Assembly (NCBI GenBank): GCA_042091275.1 | Contig: JBELHR010000005.1 | Coordinates: 16,277-80,276 of the forward strand | Reading direction: 5' to 3' | Length of the DNA: 64,000 nt | From: JBELHR01 sp042091275 | GTDB lineage: Bacteria; Bacteroidota; Bacteroidia; Flavobacteriales; Flavobacteriaceae | In this document: positions 1-7,966 of the stretch, one piece after another | Layout: the number at the start of each line of letters is the position of its first letter | How positions within the stretch are numbered: position 1 is the first letter of the stretch | The notes under the pieces: model-generated | Seen by the model: the letters and a program-made list of their open reading frames with translations, nothing else | What the model was told of the DNA's origin: nothing | Database searches by the model: none | Position numbers and translations under genes: made by a program

Positions 1-18
1 TATTGTATTTTAAAGAAC

Positions 19-309
19 TTATTCTAAATGTTTATCCAAAAGACTGTGGAGAGATTTTAATTTGTCTTCGACTCGTTGGTCCTCTCCATTATTTTTCAGA
101 TTCATTATTTCTATTTGAGAAGCAAACTGCAATGCGCACATGGCTAAAACATCTTGTTTGTCATTCACTGCGTAATTATCTTCGTATTCAGAGAGCAAAT
201 TATTAATTTTCAATGCCGCCTTTCGAATACCTTCTTCTTCAGAAGTTTCTTTGATACGGATTGGATAGGTTCGCCCACCAATAACAACGTTAATTTTTAA
301 ATCTTGCAT
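19..309 (-). CDS. zapA: Cell division protein ZapA
   Basis: A 96-residue protein of the ZapA family, a cytoplasmic dimer or tetramer that binds and cross-links FtsZ filaments at the division ring. The first half carries the family's small N-terminal domain, with a strand and the run GGRTYPIRIKETSEEEGIRKAA. The second half is a helix that would form the coiled-coil dimer, and the length is normal. It follows directly after the coiled-coil gene at 310-600, with the stop of one and the start of the next adjoining, so the two are surely one operon. In many bacteria a 6S RNA gene follows zapA, but only 18 bases remain before the window edge and nothing can be seen there. Confidence 0.93.
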   Translation of the reverse strand: MQDLKINVVIGGRTYPIRIKETSEEEGIRKAALKINNLLSEYEDNYAVNDKQDVLAMCALQFASQIEIMNLKNNGEDQRVEDKLKSLHSLLDKHLE

Positions 310-600
310 TTACTCGTCTAATTGAATTATACACTTATCAATCTCTCGAATTAAATGATTTATTTTACGCTTTGTATTTCTCTTATCTTCTATACTGCCT
401 TCAAAAGTCTTCGAAAGCTTTAAACTCTCAAATTGCTTTTCCCGAAGTTCGAGCTCCGTTCCTCGCTTTTGGTAGTTTTGAAATAAAGTATTGTAACTTT
501 TACTTAAAACTCGATTCTCTTCGAGTAAAAACTCATAACGTTCTAATAGAACTTTGAGCTTGTTTTCCAGTAAATCTAAGTTATTCAATACCTTAGCCAT
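310..600 (-). CDS. Small coiled-coil protein, likely ZapA partner
   Basis: A 96-residue protein that is almost entirely heptad-like helix, rich in Leu, Glu, Lys and Arg, with no cysteine and no membrane segment. It is the first gene of a two-gene operon with zapA, immediately adjacent with no intergenic base. Bacteroidota commonly keep a short coiled-coil gene directly before zapA. By position and character it may act like ZapB at the division ring, but this is inference: there is no convincing sequence signature of ZapB. A TAGATTTG box lies at 627-634 just upstream. Confidence 0.8.
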   Translation of the reverse strand: MAKVLNNLDLLENKLKVLLERYEFLLEENRVLSKSYNTLFQNYQKRGTELELREKQFESLKLSKTFEGSIEDKRNTKRKINHLIREIDKCIIQLDE

Positions 601-626
601 AAACTTCTGTCAAAAGACCCTTTCTA

Positions 627-634
627 CAAATCTA
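627..634 (-). promoter_or_regulatory. -7 promoter box (TAGATTTG) for the zapA operon
   Basis: The complement of 627-634 reads TAGATTTG, an exact fit to the Bacteroidota -7 consensus TAnnTTTG. It lies 26 bases before the start codon at 600. A TTG that could be the -33 element lies at 655-657 on the minus strand, 20 bases upstream. Confidence 0.65.
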
Positions 635-706
635 TTGAATGCTTACCTAAAAAGCAATGTTTAGAGGGTTTTATTTTATATTAAATTCCATAAATTAGCT
701 TAAAAA

Positions 707-2401
707 TTGCATCCTGTGAGACTTATCCTTTACACTATTCTTCTGTTTTCTCTGCAACTAGGTTATAGTCAGATAAATCCAGAAAACATCTCTTTTGGAG
801 ACCCTTTGAAAATCCCTCTGATAAGTGCAGGGAGTTATGGGGAACTGAGAAGTAATCACTTTCACGCCGGAGTTGACTTAAAAACCCAACAGCGCGAAGG
901 AATTCCAGTCTATGCAACAGAAGATGGCTATGTTTCTCGTATCAAAGTCAGTGTTTGGGGTTACGGTAAGGTCGTCTATATACGACACCCTAATGGTTAC
1001 ACTACAGTGTATGCTCATTTGCAAAAATTCGCTCCAAAATTGGAGGATTTTGTAAAGAATCTACATTATACACAAGAAAAGCATTCGGTTCAAAGTTTTC
1101 CTAGTGCATCTAAACTACCCGTTAAAAAAGGGGAATTAATTGCATATTCTGGAAGTACTGGCGGATTTATCGCACCGCACTTGCATTACGAAGTTAGAGA
1201 TACAAGAACAGAGCACCCGCTAAACCCCCTGCATTTCGGTTTGGAAATTGAAGATAAAACCGCGCCAATTATTCGAGGCCTAAGACTAAAACCCAGCAGC
1301 GATGTCGATCAAATTAACGGAAATAGTATTTCTCAAAAGATTGTTTTAAAAAAAACAGGCGCCAATCAATATGTTACGGATACCGTTTATTTAAATGGCT
1401 CCATGATAGCGCAAGTCAACACTTATGATATTCAAAATAGTACGACTAATAAAAATGGAGTTTATAAGATCTCTTGCTATCAAAACGACAAATTAATATA
1501 CCAACATCGCTTGGACGAATTTTCGTTTTCAGAATCTAAGCAAATCAATTTGCTGATAGATTACGCTTACCTCAAAAAGAAAAAATCACGCTATCAGCAA
1601 CTCTATATACCAGAGCATTCTGACTTATCCATTTACGATAGAGACCTTTCCGTAGATGGACTTATTTCTTTGGATAAAGAAGGGAGTTATACCTATAAAA
1701 TTGTAATTGAAGATTTTTCAAAAAATAAATCAACCATCTCTATTCCAGTTACTTATAATAAATCATATAATGCTGTAGTTGAAGAAAGTCCTAATCTCGA
1801 TAAAGTACTTATTAAAACGGATGAGTTTTACAGATTCGAATCGGATAACAACTTTATAAGTATTGAAAAAGCGAGTCTATACCAAGATCACAAGCTCGAA
1901 ATAAAACAATCTAAAGACACTATAGTAATTGGTCCAAACACATTTCCTTGGAAGAAAAAATTTCGAATTGGATTTAAATTAGACAGCACACACGGCAAAC
2001 ATACCAGTATTGCAAAACTGACAAATGGCAGGATTAAGGTTTTGTCCAGTAACTATAGATCAGGGTATTTAACCAGAGACACCAATGAAACTGGAACTTA
2101 TATTTTGGGAACAGACTCTAAGCCACCGACAATAAAACCACTGAATTTTTACCCAAAACAATGGATTTCTTCCGCAAAAGAGTTAAAATTCAAAATACAG
2201 GATAGCGGCAGCGGAATCAAAAACTATACTGCTTTTCTCGATGACAATTGGATTTTACTTACCTACAATCCTAAAAACAGTAGCTTAACTTATGATTTTA
2301 GCGATATTCCCCTCGAGGGAGCAGAGCACCAAATAAAATTAATCGTGGAAGATCAAGTTGGTAACAAATCGGAGTACTCTGCTGTATTTTTTAAAAAATA
2401 G
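707..2401 (+). CDS. Secreted M23 family metallopeptidase
   Basis: A 564-residue exported protein with an M23 (LytM/lysostaphin) peptidase domain near its N-terminus. M23 enzymes cut peptide bonds in peptidoglycan. The zinc site is complete: H53-x3-D57 in HFHAGVD and the HLH at 158-160 in the context APHLHYEV. An N-terminal hydrophobic segment ending GYSQ looks like a signal peptide. About 400 residues of beta-rich sequence follow the catalytic domain and may bind the wall or a partner. The start is TTG at 707, with GTG at 716 as an equally good choice; no ATG is available before the signal peptide. It is divergent from the zapA operon, and no clear promoter box was found. Confidence 0.9.
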   Translation: MHPVRLILYTILLFSLQLGYSQINPENISFGDPLKIPLISAGSYGELRSNHFHAGVDLKTQQREGIPVYATEDGYVSRIKVSVWGYGKVVYIRHPNGYTTVYAHLQKFAPKLEDFVKNLHYTQEKHSVQSFPSASKLPVKKGELIAYSGSTGGFIAPHLHYEVRDTRTEHPLNPLHFGLEIEDKTAPIIRGLRLKPSSDVDQINGNSISQKIVLKKTGANQYVTDTVYLNGSMIAQVNTYDIQNSTTNKNGVYKISCYQNDKLIYQHRLDEFSFSESKQINLLIDYAYLKKKKSRYQQLYIPEHSDLSIYDRDLSVDGLISLDKEGSYTYKIVIEDFSKNKSTISIPVTYNKSYNAVVEESPNLDKVLIKTDEFYRFESDNNFISIEKASLYQDHKLEIKQSKDTIVIGPNTFPWKKKFRIGFKLDSTHGKHTSIAKLTNGRIKVLSSNYRSGYLTRDTNETGTYILGTDSKPPTIKPLNFYPKQWISSAKELKFKIQDSGSGIKNYTAFLDDNWILLTYNPKNSSLTYDFSDIPLEGAEHQIKLIVEDQVGNKSEYSAVFFKK

Positions 2402-2405
2402 ATTT

Positions 2406-2864
2406 TTACGACTCTATAAGTTCTAGAATTTGATTGGCGTGATCCTTTGTCTTCACTTTTTGAATTACTGCCTGAATCAGACCATCCGCACCAACTAAAA
2501 ATGTGGAGCGATTGATTCCTTCGTATTCTTTTCCCATAAACTTTTTCGGACCCCATACTCCATAGGCTTCGATAATCTCTTTTTGCTCATCTGCCAACAG
2601 ATCGTAGTTCAAATTTTGTTTGGTCCAAAAATTAAACTGACGCTTTACAGAATCCGCACTCACTCCGAGGACCTTAAACCCCTTTTCTTGGAGTACAGTC
2701 TTTGCATCCCTCAAGTTACAAGCCTCCGCAGTACATCCCGGTGTACTCGCCTTGGGATAAAAAAACAAAACATAAGAATGTCCCTTTAAACTTTCGCTTG
2801 AAACCATTTCCCCATTTTGATTTTCTACCTTAAAATCTGGAGCTTTATCACCTATTTTTAACAT
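2406..2864 (-). CDS. bcp: Thioredoxin-dependent thiol peroxidase (Bcp/PrxQ)
   Basis: A 152-residue peroxiredoxin of the Bcp/PrxQ subfamily, which reduces hydrogen peroxide and organic hydroperoxides with electrons from thioredoxin. The peroxidatic cysteine is C44 in TPGCT, and the resolving cysteine is C49 five residues later, the arrangement of two-Cys PrxQ enzymes. The length is normal and there is no signal peptide, so it is cytoplasmic. It is convergent with the M23 gene (4 bases apart) and divergent from nth. It fits the thiol/peroxide theme with GPx, BshB1 and OxyR elsewhere in the window. Confidence 0.95.
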   Translation of the reverse strand: MLKIGDKAPDFKVENQNGEMVSSESLKGHSYVLFFYPKASTPGCTAEACNLRDAKTVLQEKGFKVLGVSADSVKRQFNFWTKQNLNYDLLADEQKEIIEAYGVWGPKKFMGKEYEGINRSTFLVGADGLIQAVIQKVKTKDHANQILELIES

Positions 2865-2909
2865 GTCGATTTTATTTTAATTAGTACATTCGCAAGATAC
2901 GAAACCGAC

Positions 2910-3551
2910 ATGAATAAATCTGAACGCGTACAATATATCATCGACGAACTAGAGAAGTTATACCCGGAAACTCCAGTTCCTTTGGACCACAAAGACCCCT
3001 ATACTCTTTTGGTCGCTGTTTTACTTTCTGCCCAAAGTACCGATGCTAGAGTCAATACCATCACCCCGATTTTGTTCGAAAAAGCGGATAATCCCTATGA
3101 TATGATCAAGCTTTCTGTAGAAGAAATCAGAAGCATCATCAAGCCCTTGGGATTATCTCCTATGAAATCAAAAGGGATTTTTGGCTTGAGTCATATATTG
3201 ATCGATGAGCACAACGGTCAAGTGCCTCAAAGTTTTGAGGCCCTCGAGAGATTGCCTGCTGTTGGTCACAAAACCGCTTCCGTAGTAATGGCCCAAGCAT
3301 TTGATGTCCCTGCTTTCCCTGTAGACACGCATATTCACCGCCTCATGTACCGTTGGAATTTGACCAATGGCAAAAACGTTGTTCAAACAGAGCGAGATGC
3401 CAAAAGACTGTTCCCCGAAGAACTCTGGAACAAATTACATCTGCAAATAATATTTTACGGGAGAGAATTCTCTCCAGCAAGAGGTTGGAATTTAGATATC
3501 GATTTTATTTCCTCCAAGATTGGACGCAAATCACTCTGGCCAAAGAAATAG
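2910..3551 (+). CDS. nth: Endonuclease III-like DNA glycosylase/AP lyase, no Fe-S cluster
   Basis: A 213-residue HhH-GPD glycosylase that removes oxidised pyrimidines and nicks the abasic site. The helix-hairpin-helix LPAVGHKTA holds the catalytic lysine K121, and the catalytic aspartate is D139 in FPVDTHIHR; these match K120 and D138 of the E. coli enzyme. The usual C-terminal four-cysteine loop that binds a [4Fe-4S] cluster is absent: the whole protein has no cysteine. The C-terminus instead reads EFSPARGWN and ends in a basic tail. Reading frames around the 3' end do not hide a cysteine loop, so this is not a frameshift. It is divergent from bcp. Confidence 0.93.
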   Translation: MNKSERVQYIIDELEKLYPETPVPLDHKDPYTLLVAVLLSAQSTDARVNTITPILFEKADNPYDMIKLSVEEIRSIIKPLGLSPMKSKGIFGLSHILIDEHNGQVPQSFEALERLPAVGHKTASVVMAQAFDVPAFPVDTHIHRLMYRWNLTNGKNVVQTERDAKRLFPEELWNKLHLQIIFYGREFSPARGWNLDIDFISSKIGRKSLWPKK

Positions 3552-3554
3552 GAT

Positions 3555-4142
3555 TTAATCATAACTATATTCCAAATCACTTAAATTCACTTTCTTTCGA
3601 ATATTTTTTACAGCATAACGCATTCTGCCGAGAGCAGTATTTATACTGACATCCGTTTGCAGGGCAATATCCTTAAAACTCATACTGCAATATACCCTGA
3701 GACGAATCAATTCTCTCTGATCTCGAGGTAAAGTCTTTAGAATTGCTCTTAACTTAATTACAACTTGTTGATTTATAAGCGTATCTTCTGGACTAATTTC
3801 ACAATCCCTAACACAATCAAAAACATCTTCTCCTGGAGCAACCTCATATTTTGGCAGTCTGTTTTGTTTCCTAAAATAGTCAATGATTAAATTATTGGCG
3901 ATACGAATTACCCAAGAAATAAACCTTCCTTTTTCAAAGTACTTTCCCCTCCTCAGACTCAACACAACCTTAATTAAGGTGTCTTGTAAAATGTCTTTTG
4001 CCAAATCCCTATCCTTGACTTTAGTTAAAATAAACGCGTAAATACGGTTTTGATTTCTGGAGACAAGATGATTTAAAGCATTTCGATTCCCTTTTTGAAA
4101 AGCACAAATCAGTTGTGCTTCTGACATAGCAGTAGTTTTCAT
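3555..4142 (-). CDS. ECF-type RNA polymerase sigma factor
   Basis: A 195-residue sigma-70 family factor of the extracytoplasmic-function type. Region 2 is seen in the stretch around DRDLAKDILQDTLIKV and ISWVIRIANNLIIDYFRKQ. Region 4 (the -35 reader) follows as LPRDQRELIRLRVYCSMSF and the helix-turn-helix DIALQTDVSINTALGRMRYA. The frame stays open to 4349, but that would overlap uvrA. The ATG at 4142 is preceded by a ribosome-binding site (AAAAGGAAAAG) and gives the usual ECF length. No anti-sigma gene is adjacent. It is convergent with nth (3 bases apart). Confidence 0.93.
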   Translation of the reverse strand: MKTTAMSEAQLICAFQKGNRNALNHLVSRNQNRIYAFILTKVKDRDLAKDILQDTLIKVVLSLRRGKYFEKGRFISWVIRIANNLIIDYFRKQNRLPKYEVAPGEDVFDCVRDCEISPEDTLINQQVVIKLRAILKTLPRDQRELIRLRVYCSMSFKDIALQTDVSINTALGRMRYAVKNIRKKVNLSDLEYSYD

Positions 4143-4280
4143 AATTACTTTTCCTTTTAAATTAGACAGAGTAATTATGTTACATAGGCAGGGGGTTAGA
4201 AGTTTAATAGATTTTAAAGTTCCTTCATTTTTTGCCAAAAAACAAATTATAGTCGACTTTATATTGCTGATTAAATAGTT

Positions 4281-4288
4281 TATTTTTG
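4281..4288 (+). promoter_or_regulatory. -7 promoter box (TATTTTTG) for uvrA
   Basis: Exact match to TAnnTTTG, 19 bases before the uvrA ATG at 4308. The 165-base gap 4143-4307 also holds the leader of the sigma gene; I saw no further structure there beyond a GTAA-N5-TTAC dyad near 4170-4183. Confidence 0.7.
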
Positions 4289-4307
4289 TGGAAAACAAAT
4301 CTCTCTT

Positions 4308-7073
4308 ATGCCTGCTAAGACTATAGAAATAAAAGGAGCGCGATTGCACAATCTAAAGAATATAGATGTTTCTATACCCCGAAATAAATTAGTAGTTATA
4401 ACAGGGGTTTCCGGATCAGGAAAATCTAGCCTTGCCTTTGACACCTTATATGCTGAAGGACAAAGGCGCTATGTTGAAAGCTTGTCCTCTTATGCGAGAC
4501 AGTTTTTAGGTAAACTCAACAAACCTCAGGTCGATTCAATTACTGGAATAGCTCCTGCAATTGCAATAGAACAAAAAGTAAACTCCTCCAACCCGAGATC
4601 TACCGTAGGTAGTACAACAGAGATTTACGATTACTTAAAATTATTATTTGCGAGAATAGGAAGGACCTACTCTCCTATTTCCAATCAAGAAGTCAAAAAG
4701 GATCAAGTTTCCGATGTGATAAACTTTTTTCAAGAACTGGAACTTGGGACTAAATACTATTTGCTATCCCCGATTATTATTCCTGAAAAACGAAAGGTTA
4801 GTGAGCATTTTAAACTTTTGGAGGATCAGGGATATGCGCGATTGATGCACCGAGGAAAAGTGATCAGAATAAACCAATTTGACACCAAAGAATTTGAGGA
4901 GGGAGTTAATCAACTAGTCATTGACAGGGGAAGTGTACAAATAGACGAGGATAGCCTGTCTCGATTAGCTGATTCCATACAGACCGCGTTTTATGAGGGA
5001 AAAGGCAGCCTTTCTGTCCAAGTTTTAGGTGGCGAAGATTCCATAAGATCCTTCTCTAGTAGTTTTGAACTCGACGGTATGACCTTTCTGGAGCCCAATA
5101 CTCATTTTTTTAGCTTTAACAACCCTTATGGGGCTTGTCCGACATGCGAGGGTTATGGGAATGTAATTGGAATAGACGAGGCTTTGGTAATTCCCAACAC
5201 CAACCTCTCTATTTACGACAATGCCATAAGTCCATGGAAGACCGATTCCTTTTCCAAATACAAAAGCAAACTTATAGCAGAAGCGGAATTATATGGAATT
5301 CCAATTCATAGACCTTGGTTTGAACTGACCCAAGAACAAAAAGATCTGATTTGGAATGGGACAAAAACCTTTAAAGGGATTCATGACTTTTTTAAATTTC
5401 TCGAGAAAAAGTCCTATAAAATTCAATACCGAGTTATGCTGTCGAGATATCGTGGAAAAACTACTTGTAAAAGTTGTAACGGTACCCGATTGCGCCGGGA
5501 AACCGACTATGTAAAAATTGGAGAACGAAATATTTCGGAACTCGTTTTGCTCCCTTTAGACGAGCTGGCCGATTTTTTTAGAAATCTAAAACTCAACGAA
5601 CACGATCAAAAGATTGGAGAAAGACTCCTGTATGAGATTGAATCGAGAATTGCCTTTTTAGAAAAAGTGGGGCTTTCTTATCTCAATCTAAATCGCGGTT
5701 CGAGCACCCTCTCTGGAGGAGAAAGCCAGAGAATAAATCTTGCCACCTCATTGGGAAGTAGCTTGGTGGGATCCTTATATATTCTTGATGAACCCAGTAT
5801 AGGCCTTCATCCAAAGGATGCGGATAAACTAATCGAAGTTCTGAGTTCTCTTAGAGATTTAGGAAACACAGTCATTGTTGTGGAGCACGACGAAGATATT
5901 ATGAGAAAGGCGGACCACATTATTGACATAGGACCTGCAGCAGGACGGTTTGGAGGAGATTTAGTTGCCCAAGGCAATCCAGATAACTTTCTAAAACAAA
6001 AGTCTCTCACCGCATCTTATCTCAATGGAGATATAGAAATTCCTATACCTGACAAAAGAAGAAGCAGTAAAGAAATTATTTCCATCAAAGGCGCCCGTTC
6101 TAATAATCTAAAAAATGTCAACTTTAGTTTTCCACTCCACACCTTATCCGTAATCACAGGGGTGTCCGGAAGTGGCAAGAGCTCCTTGGTCAAAAACATC
6201 TTGTTCCCCGCAATAAAAAGAGAACTCGATGGTTTTGGTGCCAAAAGTGCAGACTTTACGGAATTGACAGGCCCCGTATCCAATCTAAAACACATAGAAT
6301 ACATAAATCAAAACCCCATAGGCAGAAGTTCCAGATCCAATCCAGTAACCTATATCAAAGCATATGACGATATTAGATCGCTATTTGCGAATCACTCTTT
6401 GTCCAAAGCGAGACATTACAAACCCAAACATTTCTCCTTTAATGTGGATGGAGGACGCTGTGAGGTATGCAAAGGCGAAGGAGAGGTAACCATTGAGATG
6501 CAATTTATGGCAGACGTTCACCTGACCTGTGAATCCTGTAGTGGAAAACGATTTAAAAAAGAAATTCTAGAGGTCAAAATCGAAGATAACAGTATTGATG
6601 ACGTCTTAAACATGACAATTAGCGAGTCCATTGAATTTTTTGATGGATTTGGCCAGCGCAAACTTGTCCAAAAACTAAAACCTTTGGAAGATGTTGGATT
6701 GGGCTATGTGCAACTCGGACAATCGAGTTCTACTCTATCGGGTGGAGAAGCACAGAGAATAAAACTAGCTAGTTTTCTAGTCAAGGGATCTAGTCAATCC
6801 AAGAGCCTATTTATATTTGACGAACCCACCACCGGTTTGCATTTTGACGATATTCAAAAATTGCTCAATTCCTTTGAAGCCCTTATAGAAAAGGGACATT
6901 CTCTTCTTGTAATTGAACACAATCTCGACCTAATTAAATGTGCAGACTATCTGATTGATTTGGGGCCTGAAGGCGGAAAAAAAGGAGGAGAAATACTCTT
7001 TCAGGGGGTTCCAGAAGATTTAATCCTTTTGAAAAATAACGCCACAGCCCACTATCTAAAAGAAAAGTTTTAA
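4308..7073 (+). CDS. uvrA: Excinuclease ABC subunit UvrA
   Basis: A 921-residue UvrA, the damage sensor of nucleotide excision repair that loads UvrB at lesions. Two ABC ATPase modules are visible. The first Walker A is GVSGSGKSSL at about 33-42, with signature LSGGESQRI. The second is again GVSGSGKSSL, with signature LSGGEAQRI near the C-terminus. Both zinc modules are present as CxxC pairs (CPTCEGYG with CKSCNGTR; CEVCKGEGEV with CESCSGKR). The length is normal. It is a single gene with its own promoter box, followed by a hairpin and tRNA-His on the other strand. Confidence 0.98.
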   Translation: MPAKTIEIKGARLHNLKNIDVSIPRNKLVVITGVSGSGKSSLAFDTLYAEGQRRYVESLSSYARQFLGKLNKPQVDSITGIAPAIAIEQKVNSSNPRSTVGSTTEIYDYLKLLFARIGRTYSPISNQEVKKDQVSDVINFFQELELGTKYYLLSPIIIPEKRKVSEHFKLLEDQGYARLMHRGKVIRINQFDTKEFEEGVNQLVIDRGSVQIDEDSLSRLADSIQTAFYEGKGSLSVQVLGGEDSIRSFSSSFELDGMTFLEPNTHFFSFNNPYGACPTCEGYGNVIGIDEALVIPNTNLSIYDNAISPWKTDSFSKYKSKLIAEAELYGIPIHRPWFELTQEQKDLIWNGTKTFKGIHDFFKFLEKKSYKIQYRVMLSRYRGKTTCKSCNGTRLRRETDYVKIGERNISELVLLPLDELADFFRNLKLNEHDQKIGERLLYEIESRIAFLEKVGLSYLNLNRGSSTLSGGESQRINLATSLGSSLVGSLYILDEPSIGLHPKDADKLIEVLSSLRDLGNTVIVVEHDEDIMRKADHIIDIGPAAGRFGGDLVAQGNPDNFLKQKSLTASYLNGDIEIPIPDKRRSSKEIISIKGARSNNLKNVNFSFPLHTLSVITGVSGSGKSSLVKNILFPAIKRELDGFGAKSADFTELTGPVSNLKHIEYINQNPIGRSSRSNPVTYIKAYDDIRSLFANHSLSKARHYKPKHFSFNVDGGRCEVCKGEGEVTIEMQFMADVHLTCESCSGKRFKKEILEVKIEDNSIDDVLNMTISESIEFFDGFGQRKLVQKLKPLEDVGLGYVQLGQSSSTLSGGEAQRIKLASFLVKGSSQSKSLFIFDEPTTGLHFDDIQKLLNSFEALIEKGHSLLVIEHNLDLIKCADYLIDLGPEGGKKGGEILFQGVPEDLILLKNNATAHYLKEKF

Positions 7074-7080
7074 ACAAAAA

Positions 7081-7106
7081 AAAGTCCTTTCCGAAGAAAG
7101 GACTTT
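7081..7106 (-). terminator. Hairpin terminator after tRNA-His
   Basis: A perfect 10-bp stem (AAAGTCCTTT / AAAGGACTTT) with loop CCGAAG. On the minus strand it is followed by a run of T, so it should end the tRNA-His transcript. It also lies 8 bases after the uvrA stop and may trim that mRNA, though the plus-strand T run is weak. Confidence 0.8.
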
Positions 7107-7110
7107 AAAG

Positions 7111-7185
7111 GGTGGAAGACCGGATTCGAACCGGCGACCCTCGGTACCACAAACCGATGCTCTAACCAACTGAGCTACAACCACC
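7111..7185 (-). tRNA. tRNA-His (anticodon GTG)
   Basis: A complete cloverleaf on the minus strand: D arm with AGCTCAGTTGGTTAGAGC, anticodon stem TCGGT/ACCGA closing a loop with GTG, and T arm GCCGG-TTCGAAT-CCGGT. The extra G at position -1 is encoded and faces C73, the hallmark of histidine tRNA. CCA is not encoded. The acceptor stem has two U-U oppositions, at 5:68 and 6:67, flanked by good pairs. A full promoter (TTTG, 19 bases, TAAATTTG) lies upstream. Confidence 0.95.
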
Positions 7186-7199
7186 ATTTTTAACGGATG

Positions 7200-7230
7200 C
7201 AAATTTACATTATTTAGACCTTTCTACAAA
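7200..7230 (-). promoter_or_regulatory. Promoter of tRNA-His (TTTG-N19-TAAATTTG)
   Basis: On the minus strand TTTG at 7227-7230 is followed after 19 bases by TAAATTTG at 7200-7207, an essentially perfect Bacteroidota housekeeping promoter. The tRNA 5' end at 7185 is 14 bases downstream. Confidence 0.8.
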
Positions 7231-7247
7231 GGAAAAATCATTTTTTT

Positions 7248-7964
7248 CTAAAATAAATCGCTAAGATTTTTGACCGCAGGGTAACGCTCTACGTTAAAAC
7301 CCTCAGCTGCAGTCACTCCAATAATTCTACCCAAATCACGAGCTCTGTAGGTTACCGAATCCAAGAAGTTTTCTGAACTAATAGGAGACGATGGCTCTTT
7401 GGAATTGGGATCAAAAAACTGACTAGAGTATGCCTGTACAGCTGCTAATTTCTTATCCATAAAACCGCTTACATCCACCACAAAATCCGGTTCTAAATTC
7501 TTCCATTGAATATAGTGATAGACTACTTTTGGTCTCCAAGCTTCCTGCTCTTCTCCTTCCCATTTTGTAGAAACTTTTCTCAATCCAGACAAAAAACAGG
7601 CGTCTGCGACCAATTTAGCTCCCTTAGGATGATCGATATGCCTATCCTCTATAGCATTTGCTAAAACAATATCTGGTTTAAAACGGCGAATTTGTTCGAT
7701 GATACGCAACTGATGCTCCTCGTCATTTTGAAAAAAAGCATCTTTAAACTTTAAGTTTACTCGAGCGCTAAGTCCTAAGATTTTAGATGCGCGAGCGGCC
7801 TCTTCAGCGCGTATTTTTGCAGAACCCCTGGTTCCTAATTCCCCTTGAGTCAAATCCACAACACCTACTTTCTTACCTGAGGATATCTCCTTGGCTAATG
7901 TTGCAGAACAACCCAATTCTATATCGTCCGGGTGAGCACCAAAAGCTACTATATCTAATTTCAT
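7248..7964 (-). CDS. bshB1: Bacillithiol biosynthesis deacetylase BshB1
   Basis: A 238-residue zinc-dependent LmbE/PIG-L deacetylase that removes the acetyl group from N-acetylglucosaminyl-malate in bacillithiol synthesis. The metal motif AHPDD (H11, D13, D14) is near the N-terminus, followed by the family's DLTQGELGTRG and, later, HIDHPKGAKL. The open frame reaches 7982, but the ATG at 7964 gives the normal N-terminus (MKLDIVAFGAHPDD) and sits 2 bases after the stop of the upstream glutathione peroxidase. The two genes form an operon. It implies that the cell uses bacillithiol as its low-molecular-weight thiol; bshA and bshC are not in the window. Confidence 0.93.
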   Translation of the reverse strand: MKLDIVAFGAHPDDIELGCSATLAKEISSGKKVGVVDLTQGELGTRGSAKIRAEEAARASKILGLSARVNLKFKDAFFQNDEEHQLRIIEQIRRFKPDIVLANAIEDRHIDHPKGAKLVADACFLSGLRKVSTKWEGEEQEAWRPKVVYHYIQWKNLEPDFVVDVSGFMDKKLAAVQAYSSQFFDPNSKEPSSPISSENFLDSVTYRARDLGRIIGVTAAEGFNVERYPAVKNLSDLF

Positions 7965-7966
7965 AT

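Noticed and set aside
3353..3649. A frame across the 3' end of nth that might hold a lost Fe-S loop by frameshift
   Set aside because: The translated alternative frame has no C-x6-C-x2-C-x5-C pattern, and the nth frame runs to a natural end with normal length.
4143..4349. Extension of the ECF sigma gene to an ATG at 4349 (264 residues)
   Set aside because: It would overlap the start of uvrA and adds 69 residues unlike any sigma region; ATG 4142 has a ribosome-binding site and gives normal ECF length.
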